Shown here piece by piece: positions 11,748-20,532 of a stretch of 64,000 bases of DNA (the stretch's first letter is position 1; every line of letters starts with the position of its first letter). Source of the DNA: Providencia stuartii (lineage in GTDB: Bacteria; Pseudomonadota; Gammaproteobacteria; Enterobacterales; Enterobacteriaceae); contig UGUC01000004.1 of assembly GCA_900455155.1 (NCBI GenBank), forward strand, positions 620,001-684,000, written 5' to 3'. The translations under genes were made by a program, and so were the position numbers. The notes under the pieces are model-generated. The model was not told where the DNA came from. It saw only the letters and a list, made by a program, of their open reading frames with translations, and searched no databases.

Positions 11748-12624
11748 ATGAATCAACCTAATCAAGCAGTGGTTATGGCATCCACGCTGTATATTGTGCC
11801 TACCCCTATCGGTAATATGGGCGATATCACGCAACGTGCGCTGGATGTTCTTAAACATGTTGACCTTGTCGCTGCAGAAGACACACGGCATTCAGGAATG
11901 CTGTTGCAGAATTTTGCCATTAATGCACGCATGTTTGCCTTACATGATCATAATGAACAGCAGAAGGCAGATCAATTAATTAGCAGACTTCAACAGGGTG
12001 ATAGTATCGCATTAGTTTCCGATGCAGGTACACCTTTAATTAACGATCCTGGTTATCATTTAGTCACTCGCTGCCGTGAAGCCGGGATCCGCGTTGTTCC
12101 ATTACCGGGAGCATGCGCCGCTATCACTGCCCTCAGTGCTGCGGGGTTACCTTCTGACCGTTTTTGCTATGAAGGTTTTTTACCCGCAAAAAGTAAAGGT
12201 CGTAAAGACGCCCTTAAAGCACTTGAACGAGAAACTCGCACATTAATTTTTTATGAGTCAACACATCGCTTACTCGATAGTTTAGCAGACATGGTTGAAG
12301 TGTGGGGGGCCAGAACGGCATGTTGTACTTGCTCGTGAAATAACCAAGACTTGGGAGTCAATCGAAGGGCGCCCTGTCGGTGAATTATTAGCGTGGGTTA
12401 AAGAAGATGAAAACCGTCATCGAGGCGAAATGGTGCTGGTTGTTGAAGGCTATAAAGCGAATCTAGATGAGGATGATATTTCACCGGAAGTGATCCGTAC
12501 CTTAAACTTATTACAGCAAGAGTTGCCACCGAAAAAAGCGGCTGCGATTACCGCCGAAATATACGGGTTGAAAAAGAACCGCTTATATAAATTGATGCTT
12601 GAACAATCAAGTGACGAGGAATAA
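11748..12624 (+). CDS. rsmI: 16S rRNA (cytidine(1402)-2'-O)-methyltransferase RsmI
   Basis: SAM-dependent enzyme that 2'-O-methylates C1402 of 16S rRNA in the decoding centre. Family motifs are [42 protein letters not shown], and [16 protein letters not shown]. The frame breaks at six G in 12304-12309; with five it reads [20 protein letters not shown] and continues to 12624, giving about 291 residues, the normal length. ATG 11748 or the inner ATG 11775 could be the start. It is divergent from lpoA, with 60 bases between starts, as in E. coli yraL/yraM. Confidence 0.93.
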
Positions 12625-12637
12625 CGGTACAAACCCC

Positions 12638-12666
12638 TATACATGAATAGATAAAGTGCCTATAAT
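12638..12666 (+). promoter_or_regulatory. Promoter of rnpB
   Basis: A perfect -10 box TATAAT lies at 12661-12666 and a -35-like TATACA at 12638-12643, with 17-base spacing. Transcription would start near 12673-12675, exactly where the RNase P RNA begins. Confidence 0.75.
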
Positions 12667-12673
12667 CCGCCTC

Positions 12674-13047
<374 letters not shown>

Positions 13048-13052
13048 TAAAC

Positions 13053-13087
13053 GCCCCAACGTGCATGAGTACGGTGGGGCATTTTTT
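13053..13087 (+). terminator. Rho-independent terminator of rnpB
   Basis: Stem GCCCCAaCGT/ACGgTGGGGC (13053-13062 and 13071-13080, one A:G mismatch) with an 8-base loop, followed by ATTTTTT. Confidence 0.9.
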
Positions 13088-13275
13088 ATACTCATATGCG
13101 ATAGTGCCTATCTTTTGGGGGCCTAAAGGCTGCATCTTTTTTCATTGGTACGTTTTTATAGGGTGTCATGCATACCAAATTTTTATAGTAAATTATCGTA
13201 TTCGAATAATATTGGTAATACCATATAATGAAGTCCGATAAGAGAAATATCCCATTCTAAAAGAGAGTTTATACA

Positions 13276-14448
13276 ATGAAATATCTCGCTTTATTTCTAA
13301 GTCTTATAGTGATAGACGCGAATGCTTATTTACTTGATTATAAGCCAATTGATATAGAATCAATAATAAATGAAAAAGCGACAACACAAAAAATTAATCT
13401 TTTTTCAATAATTGAAAGTTGCGATAATGTTAATTTATTAAAAGAACAAGCCACAGAATTAGAAAATACTAAATTTATTGACTGTTCAATGATTGATGGG
13501 CGAGATTTCCTTGTGCTTGAAACGTCGATTGATTTAGGGGGAAGTTCATCACCAAAGACATTATCACTTCATGCAAATGGTAACGATGAATTTGGATTAG
13601 ACGTCAATGATGAATGGATGATGAAGCTCAATGAAATTGCTCATAACTATTTATTTCTAATTAAATTAAAAAATAATAGTGATAAGCATTATCAAAGTGT
13701 ATCAAGTACATCTGCCCCCATATTCAATAATTATCCTTCTAATGTGAATCGTCATTGGCTAAAGCCTGACGAAGAAGTCAATGTTATCGTTCCGTTATTA
13801 TCGCCTAATTATAAGCCATTAATGGAAGGGCAAAAATTAAGAGAACCCTCTAAGCTGTTTATTAAAACCAATAAACTGGCAGATACTGGGAATGCTGAGG
13901 CGCAGTATCAGCTAGGTAACATGTATGAAAAGGATACCGTTCATATTCAGCGTGATAGAGATATGGCATTTGAATGGCATAAAAAGGCGGCAGATCATGG
14001 GGATGCTATTGCGCAATATATCACCAGTGAAAACGATTATTGGATGGCTAATGTTAAAAATAAGGTCAATATGAAACGCCTCAGCATTGAATATTTAAAC
14101 AAATCAGCCGCTCAAAATGACCCCGTTGCACAAAAACATCTTGCTGAACATTATCTAACTGGGAGCTATCTTAAAAAAGATCCGCAAAAAGCATTATTAC
14201 TATTGAAAGCCTCGGCGGAACAAGGAAATGAGCGCGCTCAAACAGAATTGGGGCGACAAACTTTTAACATGGGAGATAAAGTTACAGGTTACGCATGGTA
14301 TTCGATAGCTGCTTATTCCGTTAAATACGATGAGGATACGTTAAATAACATGGAAAAACAGATGACCATTGATGAACTAAGAAAAGCAACGATATTATCG
14401 AAAGAGCTTAAGCGCAAATACCCAGTGAAAAAATTTGCATATGAATAG
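13276..14448 (+). CDS. Secreted Sel1-repeat protein
   Basis: Uncharacterised protein of 390 residues. It begins with a signal peptide (MKYLALFLSLIVIDANA, likely cleavage after residue 17), so it is probably periplasmic. Residues about 205-330 contain Sel1-like (TPR-like) repeats, for example GNAEAQYQLGNMYEKD, DMAFEWHKKAADHGDAIAQY, DPVAQKHLAEHYLTGSYL and DPQKALLLLKASAEQGNERAQ. The N-terminal 200 residues have no family I recognise. It stands alone between rnpB and an unoccupied 590-base stretch; AT-rich codon use resembles accessory genes. Sel1 proteins usually act as protein-protein adaptors, but no partner is evident here. Confidence 0.85.
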   Translation: MKYLALFLSLIVIDANAYLLDYKPIDIESIINEKATTQKINLFSIIESCDNVNLLKEQATELENTKFIDCSMIDGRDFLVLETSIDLGGSSSPKTLSLHANGNDEFGLDVNDEWMMKLNEIAHNYLFLIKLKNNSDKHYQSVSSTSAPIFNNYPSNVNRHWLKPDEEVNVIVPLLSPNYKPLMEGQKLREPSKLFIKTNKLADTGNAEAQYQLGNMYEKDTVHIQRDRDMAFEWHKKAADHGDAIAQYITSENDYWMANVKNKVNMKRLSIEYLNKSAAQNDPVAQKHLAEHYLTGSYLKKDPQKALLLLKASAEQGNERAQTELGRQTFNMGDKVTGYAWYSIAAYSVKYDEDTLNNMEKQMTIDELRKATILSKELKRKYPVKKFAYE

Positions 14449-15036
14449 CTAATTAAATAACTCATATATAATAGCGTATTGCCCGTCAAATAAGCTATAT
14501 TTTTGCTTTGTGTATTTCTTTTTTTGCCTTTTTATAATGTGTAAGTTGAGCGCTTTAAAAATAATAAAAACGTTATCACTATTAAAGATAAAGTAATGCT
14601 GGAAAAGTGATGAGTAGAAAATAGTATATTTAGTCATGAATGGGGATTAAGTCAGTTAGATGGAATTTAAAAGTGTCGTTTGTTTAAGAAGTAATAAATA
14701 GGTGAGCCAGTCATTATTAATGATACAGAAAGAAAAATACGCAACTATCGCGATGAAAAAACTTTAATTTAGATATAGCCTGTTGCAGTAAAAAATTAAT
14801 AGAGTTTTTTGCGAATAAGGATACTCATTACTTTATTAGAAAAATGAGCGAGATAAAAAATTATCGGTCTGATTTTGGTTCCGGTGGAAAAGCGATATAC
14901 CAGTCAACATAGTTATGGGCGATTAATAGGGGGAGCTATGGATATGAATTTTATTCTTTATGATAGACAAAATAATAGATGTTTATTGTAGAGGGGAAAA
15001 TATCCCCCTCTACTCTTTGAGGCAAAGTGATTAACG
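14449..15036. other. Intergenic region without recognisable genes
   Basis: About 590 AT-rich bases between the Sel1 protein gene and the end of the minus-strand catabolic operon. Apart from the hairpin at 14988-15013 I see no gene or repeat. Confidence 0.5.
14988..15013 (-). terminator. Terminator-like hairpin after dgaF
   Basis: Perfect 9-bp stem GTAGAGGGG/CCCCTCTAC with an 8-base loop, 23 bases past the dgaF stop on the minus strand. Only a weak T-rich tail follows. Confidence 0.6.
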
Positions 15037-15777
15037 CTATTTTAGTGCTTGTTTAACCATTGTGAGCAGTTGGCGTACATCTTCTGGACGTGTATTTCCA
15101 CTCTCTTTATCAATGATTGAACTATAGATATGAGGGATGATTTTTTTCACACCAGCATCTAATGCAATCTGTAAAATTTGGGAAAAGTTTTCCAAATCAA
15201 TCCCCCCTGTAGGTTCAAGGGAAAAGTCAAATTTGGCACAGGCTTGTGCAACGACTTTATACTCTTCAATATAAGTTAACCCTTTCATATTAAAGAATTT
15301 GATTGAACTAGCTCCCATGTCTTTAAGCATCATAATCGCCGTTTCTACCGGCACGATACCATCAGGTGCTTGGGAGCTTAATGGCCCCGTTGATATTTTC
15401 ACCATGCCTTTTGTTCCACTTGGTGAAACCAGCGCATTGACAAAGGTTTCATCCTGCCCAAGCAGGGCGCGGCTAATTGGAGCGCCTGTGAAGACTTGGT
15501 TAACGTGTTGCGGTTGGATCGCTTTTGAAATCAACGAAACCATTGTGGATTGGTTAGGGTCACCGGCCCCTAAACCAACAGAAAGCGCATTATTGGTTTC
15601 TTTTGCATAGATGCGCATATCTGCAATGGCACTGGTTAAATCAGGGTAATTTTTAGAGAGCACGCCAACGACCACAAAGGTTTCCGCGGCTTCATAAATA
15701 TCTTTGGCATTTTGATGGCTGCCTGCGAGTACATTTAAACATACCCGATCTTGATAAAAATTTGGTGATAATTTCAT
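15037..15777 (-). CDS. dgaF: KDGP aldolase family protein (DgaF-like)
   Basis: Class I aldolase of the EF_0839 family. The Salmonella homologue DgaF splits 2-keto-3-deoxy-6-phosphogluconate into pyruvate and glyceraldehyde 3-phosphate. The 246-residue product has a TIM-barrel pattern with the probable Schiff-base lysine in ASSIKFFNMKGL and a phosphate-binding GGIDLENF segment; GLGAGDPNQ lies near the first third. Last gene of the operon, starting one base after the dgaE stop, so translational coupling is likely. The exact substrate depends on the upstream steps and is not proven here. Confidence 0.85.
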   Translation of the reverse strand: MKLSPNFYQDRVCLNVLAGSHQNAKDIYEAAETFVVVGVLSKNYPDLTSAIADMRIYAKETNNALSVGLGAGDPNQSTMVSLISKAIQPQHVNQVFTGAPISRALLGQDETFVNALVSPSGTKGMVKISTGPLSSQAPDGIVPVETAIMMLKDMGASSIKFFNMKGLTYIEEYKVVAQACAKFDFSLEPTGGIDLENFSQILQIALDAGVKKIIPHIYSSIIDKESGNTRPEDVRQLLTMVKQALK

Positions 15778-15778
15778 A

Positions 15779-16892
15779 CTACATTCCTTTAACTAACAAT
15801 CGGATACGTTCAGCAATCGTATTAAGTTGCTCATTGCTAACACTACGAATATCAGCTTCCACTTTGCCTTCATTCGCTTTGTATTCACGGAAATAGATTG
15901 CCGTATCCCCTTGTTTTAATTCATTCATGATTTGGTAAGTTGTTTTACCTATCATTTTTTCATCGAAACTAATTTCAGCACGTGCAATATCACGTCCAGC
16001 CGCATCCCAAACGATACGTGCTGAAATGGCAGGCAGCGAATTGAGTGCTTCGATAAATTCACCCATGCGCTCAACCATCTCCGCGCCAGTTTCTTTAGTG
16101 GCTGTCAAATATTGCTCGATCGCGAGCGTCAGGCCTAAAATCCCTTCTTTTCCGACTTTCATGGCTCGGCCAATACCTTGGCTCTGACGTTTTACCCATT
16201 CCACATAGGTTTTTTTACCGATCACTAACCCACTTGTAGGGCCTTCAATGGCCTTTGCGCCACTGTAAATAACTAAATCAGCGCCGGATTGGTAGTAACT
16301 GGTGAGATCTTCTTCCGCAGCAGCATCAACAATTAAAGGAAGATTGTGTTGGCGAGCAACGGCAGCCGCTTCGCTAACACTGAGCATACTTTTTTGAACT
16401 GTATGGTGAGATTTAATATAGAGGATGGCTGCTGTTTGTGGCGTTACCTTAGCTGATAGTTGTGTAGGTGAGCACTCATTGGCAAAGCCCGCTTCGATAA
16501 CCTTACCACCACCTAGTGCCACCATAGTATCGACAGGCGCACCGAAATTCACATTATGGCCTTTCGGTAAAATGATTTCCCGTGGTACGTTTTTTGACGA
16601 TGAGTGCAGATTTAGCAGTAAATCATCATCATCACGCACGATCACCGCAGCAATCGCCTGTGCTATCCCTGCTGAAGCACAAGAGACGACAACGGCGCTT
16701 TCGACATTGAGCAATTTGGCAATATAATCGCCCGTTTTATTAACCAGATCTTTGATCTCAAAGTAATGGTTTTAGGCCGTAAGCTACGCGTTCGACAACT
16801 TCTGGACTCGGCGTAGAGACGCCGAGTATGGTCATGCGGCCAGAGGCGTTAATCACATGTCTTAGCTGATATTTCTCATAAATCGATTGCAT
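15779..16892 (-). CDS. dgaE: PLP-dependent ammonia lyase (DgaE-like, SelA-related)
   Basis: Member of the SelA-related PLP enzymes; the Salmonella homologue DgaE converts D-glucosaminate-6-phosphate to KDGP and ammonia. The N-terminus (MQSIYEKYQLRHVINASGRM) starts at ATG 16892, inside the last codons of the amidohydrolase gene, a 17-base overlap. The frame is broken at TTTT 16770-16773; TTT restores AYGLNHYFEIKDLVNKTGDY and joins to LNVESAVVVSCASAGIAQA. The PLP lysine is expected in YSGAKAIEGPTSGLV and the cofactor-binding Asp in LIVDAAAEEDL. Corrected length is about 370 residues, typical for the family. Read with the aldolase gene that follows, it supplies the deamination step of the pathway. 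Confidence 0.88.
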
Positions 16893-18015
16893 ATTCAGAT
16901 TCACCTTCTGCATGAACAATATGTTTTCCGCCAATAATTGCCGCTATAGGCACAAAGCGATGAGTGCCAGTACGACATTCTCCTTCTGCATCCGTCAGCT
17001 CTGTGCGTTCTTCTTTCAGGTCAAATAGCGTGATATCAGCATCAAAACCAGGTTTTAAGTAACCTTTTGCGGGAAGCGCTAATAAATCGGCAGCTTTTTC
17101 TGTTACACAACGAATTATTTTTTCAGCACTAAAGCCCATGCAAAGGAATTTCGTCATCACAAATGCAAGGCTGTAGACAGGGCCATTAACGCGGTTACGG
17201 TGGTAGATATCGGAACTAATAATGTCTGGGTAGGTACCAATACGCATGGCTTGTTCGGCGACTTTAAAACTAAAGCTTTCAGCGCCATGACCCACATCCA
17301 AAATCACTCCTCGAGCTAATGCTCGGGCAATAGAGGGTTTTAAGTTACCATCACTACCGAGAATTTGATTCGGTTTACCGTTGAAACAGTGAGTAATAAT
17401 ATCGCCGCGTGTTAAGAGATCGGCAATTTCATCAATATTGGGTGGGTTATTACCGATATGTACCATAAGTGGCAGTCGATGTTTTTTCTGCATTTGTTTC
17501 GCTTTAAGCAGCGGTTCAATACCGTTATCACCAACAACACTTTTACTCATGCGAGCCTTCATACCAACGACAAAACCCTCATGGCGCTCAATCGCTTGCT
17601 GAAAACAGGTTTCATCAATATTCTTCATATCTGATAACTCATTTTGCGCGATAATACCGATACGAGAGATATTTAATAATGAAAAGACGTTGGTTTGGGC
17701 TTTTTGGGTTAATTGATAAAATTTGTCGATATCATCAGCACCAACACTGCCTGCATCAACTAATGAAGTAACACCTCCAGCAGCACCGGCTAAATCTGGT
17801 TGATCGAAATAGATAGGAGACTCAACAAAACAGTGAGCATGTGAATCAATCCATCCGGCACTGACGTAGATTTTTCCTTTCAGATCAATCCATTTTTCAG
17901 CTTGTTGATTGCAGGCCAACTCAGGGCCTGCAGCTTCGATTTTTCCATCTTTAATAAGAATATCAATGTGTGTTCCATCGATACGTTTACCCTGTTTGAT
18001 GATTAGAGAATACAT
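16876..18015 (-). CDS. Amidohydrolase/deacetylase family metallohydrolase (EF_0837 type)
   Basis: Metal-dependent hydrolase of the amidohydrolase superfamily. I take ATG 18015 (MYSLIIKQGKRIDGTHIDI) because AAGAAGG lies 5 bases upstream; the frame extends to 18069 but that would overlap the DUF4310 gene. Metal ligands are visible in WIDSHAHC (HxH), the K of VGMKARMSKS (probable carboxylated lysine), MVHIGN and THCFNGK (His), and the Asp of ISSDIY. About 379 residues. Family members near DgaE/DgaF are thought to remove an N-acyl group before deamination; some relatives deacetylate N-acetyl compounds. Its substrate here is inferred only from context: an N-acylated amino acid or amino sugar acid. 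Confidence 0.85.
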   Translation of the reverse strand: MYSLIIKQGKRIDGTHIDILIKDGKIEAAGPELACNQQAEKWIDLKGKIYVSAGWIDSHAHCFVESPIYFDQPDLAGAAGGVTSLVDAGSVGADDIDKFYQLTQKAQTNVFSLLNISRIGIIAQNELSDMKNIDETCFQQAIERHEGFVVGMKARMSKSVVGDNGIEPLLKAKQMQKKHRLPLMVHIGNNPPNIDEIADLLTRGDIITHCFNGKPNQILGSDGNLKPSIARALARGVILDVGHGAESFSFKVAEQAMRIGTYPDIISSDIYHRNRVNGPVYSLAFVMTKFLCMGFSAEKIIRCVTEKAADLLALPAKGYLKPGFDADITLFDLKEERTELTDAEGECRTGTHRFVPIAAIIGGKHIVHAEGESEYAIDL

Positions 18016-18040
18016 AGTTACCTTCTTTTTTATCATGAGG

Positions 18041-18691
18041 TTAGGCTGCAAGAGGGAAGAAATACCCAAATAGCATCGCCCCTAAAATTGCGCCACCTGC
18101 GACGGGTTTTTGCCATACATAGAAGATCAATGAACCAATTAGTGACCCAATACCAATTGGTATCGATGCAGCCATAGCGGCGAGGATAATCAAAGGCCCT
18201 AAGAAGCGACCTGAGGTATTACCAGCCCCCATCATGATGTCTGCACCAAAGGTGGAGTTGGCTTGTGCAATGGTAAATTTACGCGCAAAGATAATGATCA
18301 GACCGATAATTAAACCAAGCACTAAACCCGTGACCAGTGAGATCCAGAAATTGGTAACTAAAATATCCCATCCGGCGGCAAGGAACAGTGCAGGAACACC
18401 GAGGCCTATCCCTGTTTGTAGTGCACCGCCAATATCTAAAATACCAACCAATGAACCTTCGATAATACGAGCAAATAGGAAGCTGGCACCAAATGCGGCG
18501 ACCGCACCGTAAACCCCCGTATCTAAGCCGGCTTTTAACATTGCCACGAACGCAACTTCGTTAAATGCCCCGAACCCATAAACAACATACATATGAGTAC
18601 CGGCAAAAATTCCAGCAGATAACAGTCCGACAAAGATTGGGAAGGACCACTCCGCGTACCAAAAATCTTGTTTGTTAATTTCAGTTGTCAT
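18041..18691 (-). CDS. DUF4310 family membrane protein
   Basis: Integral inner membrane protein of 216 residues and unknown function. Hydrophobic segments fill most of the chain (SFPIFVGLLSAGIFAGTHMY, FGASFLFARIIEG, LQTGIGLGVPALFLAAGWD, FWISLVTGLVLGLIIGLIII, LGPLIILAAMAASIPIGIG, GSLIGSLIFYVW, GAILGAMLFGYFFPLAA), suggesting 6-7 spans. It is separated from the DUF4311 gene by two bases. The two membrane proteins always accompany the SFCGS and DUF4312 small proteins in this operon type, so together they are the best candidate for the transporter of the pathway. No characterised transporter family is recognisable. Confidence 0.82.
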   Translation of the reverse strand: MTTEINKQDFWYAEWSFPIFVGLLSAGIFAGTHMYVVYGFGAFNEVAFVAMLKAGLDTGVYGAVAAFGASFLFARIIEGSLVGILDIGGALQTGIGLGVPALFLAAGWDILVTNFWISLVTGLVLGLIIGLIIIFARKFTIAQANSTFGADIMMGAGNTSGRFLGPLIILAAMAASIPIGIGSLIGSLIFYVWQKPVAGGAILGAMLFGYFFPLAA

Positions 18692-18693
18692 GA

Positions 18694-19485
18694 TTATTTC
18701 CCGCTCAATAGTCCATGGATGTATTCAAGCCACAGAGGTTTATCCAGATGGAAAGAGGTGATCATCTTCAAGTCAAATTCACGGAAGAAGCCACTCAAAA
18801 CAAACAGCAATACGACAGTGATCATCATTGTGCGTGTCACACGGTTCCAGCCGTTATCATCAACACCTTTACCGATCAGGATACCGAGGACTAAACCTGG
18901 GATAGCATTTCCCATAATCAGCTGAGCACAACCACCGAAAAGGGTTGCCCAGAAGCCAGAGCGTCGACCTGCATCCATAGCGGCTAGCCAGAAAATCACA
19001 GGCATCACTGTGTTAACCAACAGGTTTGCCGCAGGAACTAACACATTAATTGCGGTTGTTTGCAGCGCAGCAGGAACAGCAGAAGCGGTCGTATTTAAGA
19101 ACGCGACGACTAAGGCCCCGATCACGGTACAGGCAATCGCCATTTTTTTCGGGTTATGCAGTGTTTCAGCCACATTACGATTTTTGGATAATAAAGCGGC
19201 TGCCCCCCAGTTAGGAATAATGCGGTGATCAACGTCTTGTGTGAATGCACCCGCGGCAACGGATGATGCCCATGCGTTGAAAAAGAATCCTAAACCGAAT
19301 GAGAAGTGAGATGCGGGATCTCCTTCACAGGCATTAAGTTCCCCAAGTGTACGGAATGCCCCCATTCCTTGCACTGTAGGGGCATGGAACATACGAGCAG
19401 CCCCTGCACCAAGGCCAAAGCCACATAGGCCGCCGATGATGAGGGACATACCCAATATTTCTAAGAAAGATGCAGTTTCACTCAT
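18694..19485 (-). CDS. DUF4311 family membrane protein
   Basis: Integral membrane protein of 263 residues, family of unknown function. It has a glycine-rich first span (LGMSLIIGGLCGFGLGAGAARM), a hydrophilic loop with conserved-looking MGAFRTLGELNACEGDP, then several spans (MAIACTVIGALVVAFLNT, INVLVPAANLLVNTVMPVIFWLAA, IMGNAIPGLVLGILIG, MMITVVLLFVLSGFF). It begins 27 bases after the DUF4312 stop and directly precedes the DUF4310 gene. Co-occurrence with catabolic enzymes suggests it forms a permease with DUF4310, by analogy to paired PTS IIC/IID proteins; this is inference, since no sequence similarity to these was seen. Confidence 0.82.
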   Translation of the reverse strand: MSETASFLEILGMSLIIGGLCGFGLGAGAARMFHAPTVQGMGAFRTLGELNACEGDPASHFSFGLGFFFNAWASSVAAGAFTQDVDHRIIPNWGAAALLSKNRNVAETLHNPKKMAIACTVIGALVVAFLNTTASAVPAALQTTAINVLVPAANLLVNTVMPVIFWLAAMDAGRRSGFWATLFGGCAQLIMGNAIPGLVLGILIGKGVDDNGWNRVTRTMMITVVLLFVLSGFFREFDLKMITSFHLDKPLWLEYIHGLLSGK

Positions 19486-19512
19486 AGAAATGCCTCCAGA
19501 CCTGAATTGTTT

Positions 19513-19809
19513 TTATTGTTCTGTAAATGGTATTTCGTTGACAGAAAGTAGGGTGACATCTAGCGAAACGTCGAGCACCACACGGAAATGTTCACGTTTA
19601 CGCGGCAGAAAGACGAAAAGAAATTTTTCTGTCCGCGAGTGCGAGTGTGCACTTACAACGGCAACATCCTTAGGTTCGATTCGCAGGATTATGTCATTGC
19701 TCTCTTTTAGTACCGTGCGTTGAACCGAGTTCAGTGCATCAGCGATCGCTTTTTGCTTGCTGTCACCTTGCCCCGAGACTCGCACAACCGTTTCGATAGA
19801 TTTCTTCAT
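19513..19809 (-). CDS. DUF4312 family small cytoplasmic protein
   Basis: Soluble protein of about 98 residues, starting MKKSIETVVRVSGQGDSKQKA and ending NEIPFTEQ. It has no signal peptide or membrane span. ATG 19809-19807 overlaps the stop of the SFCGS gene (TAATG), so the two are translationally coupled. In the sequence as given one extra T (seven at 19824-19830) fuses this frame to the upstream gene, which hides the boundary. The mid-region VVSAHSHSRTEKFLFVFLPRKR contains two His that might be functional. Function unknown; always found with SFCGS, DUF4310 and DUF4311 proteins. Confidence 0.82.
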   Translation of the reverse strand: MKKSIETVVRVSGQGDSKQKAIADALNSVQRTVLKESNDIILRIEPKDVAVVSAHSHSRTEKFLFVFLPRKREHFRVVLDVSLDVTLLSVNEIPFTEQ

Positions 19810-20175
19810 TACGCGTCGCCGTATTTTTTTGATATAAGCTTTAACCAAGCGCTCACCTAATTCTTCTTTATCCATAAAACCGAAACCTAATACAGTGCAG
19901 CCTTCTGCGATGGCGGTTTCTCCTTCTTCAATTGAACGCATACCGTAACGTGCTTTGTAGCCATATTTGGTTTGTGCAGTGATGGCTCCAGCGCCGCCAC
20001 TGCCACAAAACGAGATCCCCAAATCAGCGTGTTCGGCATTCATGACATCACCTAGCTTCATATCAGCGGCAACGCCAGGTACAACAATCGCTTTGCCACC
20101 TGCTGCCTCTACACCTGCGGCAACTTTTTGGCCTTTCCCTAAACGATCTCCGATAGCAACAACAACTTGTTTCAT
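19809..20175 (-). CDS. SFCGS family glycine-rich protein (EF_0830 type)
   Basis: Small soluble protein of about 120 residues named for its SFCGS motif, seen here in ADLGISFCGSGGAGAITAQT. ATG 20175 (MKQVVVAIGDRLGKGQKVAAG) is preceded by GGGGAATATC. The N-terminal half looks like a Rossmann-like beta-alpha fold (VVVAIGDRLGKG, KAIVVPGVAAD). With six T instead of seven at 19824-19830, the frame ends IKKYGDA then TAA, overlapping the DUF4312 ATG. The single Cys in a Gly-rich loop resembles the position of phospho-Cys loops in PTS IIB proteins, but that is a guess. Function unknown. Confidence 0.83.
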
Positions 20176-20193
20176 AGTGATATTCCCCAAAAA

Positions 20194-20532
20194 TTAATCA
20201 TTCGAACGGATAACTTCAAAGTGAACAGAGAGTAAAAATGTCTCTTCTGGCGCTAATCCAGGAAGTGCATCGACAACACGTTGTGATAATGCTATCGAGT
20301 GCGCCGAAATCTCATCGAACAAACTGATATCGACTTCTGGTAACGCTTCACCCGTTTTTGCTCTCGCAACCATGGCTCTCAGATGAGACTCCAACATCTG
20401 TTGTTGTACATCGGTGGTGTAGCAATCTTCTTGTTGAAGCCAGCCACTAATGATGACCAACAGCTCCTGTGTTACTTCATCGATATCGAGGTTATCTTCC
20501 GACATCTTGAAAACGACAACTGATTCACTCAT
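20194..20532 (-). CDS. Small single PRD-domain protein (EF_0829 type)
   Basis: Protein of 112 residues made of essentially one PTS regulation domain. The PRD pattern is visible as LESHLRAMVARAKTGEALPEVD, ISLFDEISAHSIALSQRVV and ETFLLSVHFEVI, with His residues at the two positions that PTS proteins phosphorylate in this domain. First gene of the operon, 18 bases before the SFCGS gene. A PRD without DNA- or RNA-binding domain suggests it relays PTS phosphorylation state to another protein, perhaps the transporter or the large regulator upstream. No strong ribosome-binding site is visible before ATG 20532. Confidence 0.8.
   Translation of the reverse strand: MSESVVVFKMSEDNLDIDEVTQELLVIISGWLQQEDCYTTDVQQQMLESHLRAMVARAKTGEALPEVDISLFDEISAHSIALSQRVVDALPGLAPEETFLLSVHFEVIRSND

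Noticed and set aside
15299-15610. Plus-strand frames opposite the catabolic operon (for example 15299-15610, 16425-16727)
   Set aside because: They mirror well-supported minus-strand genes and lack ribosome-binding sites or family resemblance.
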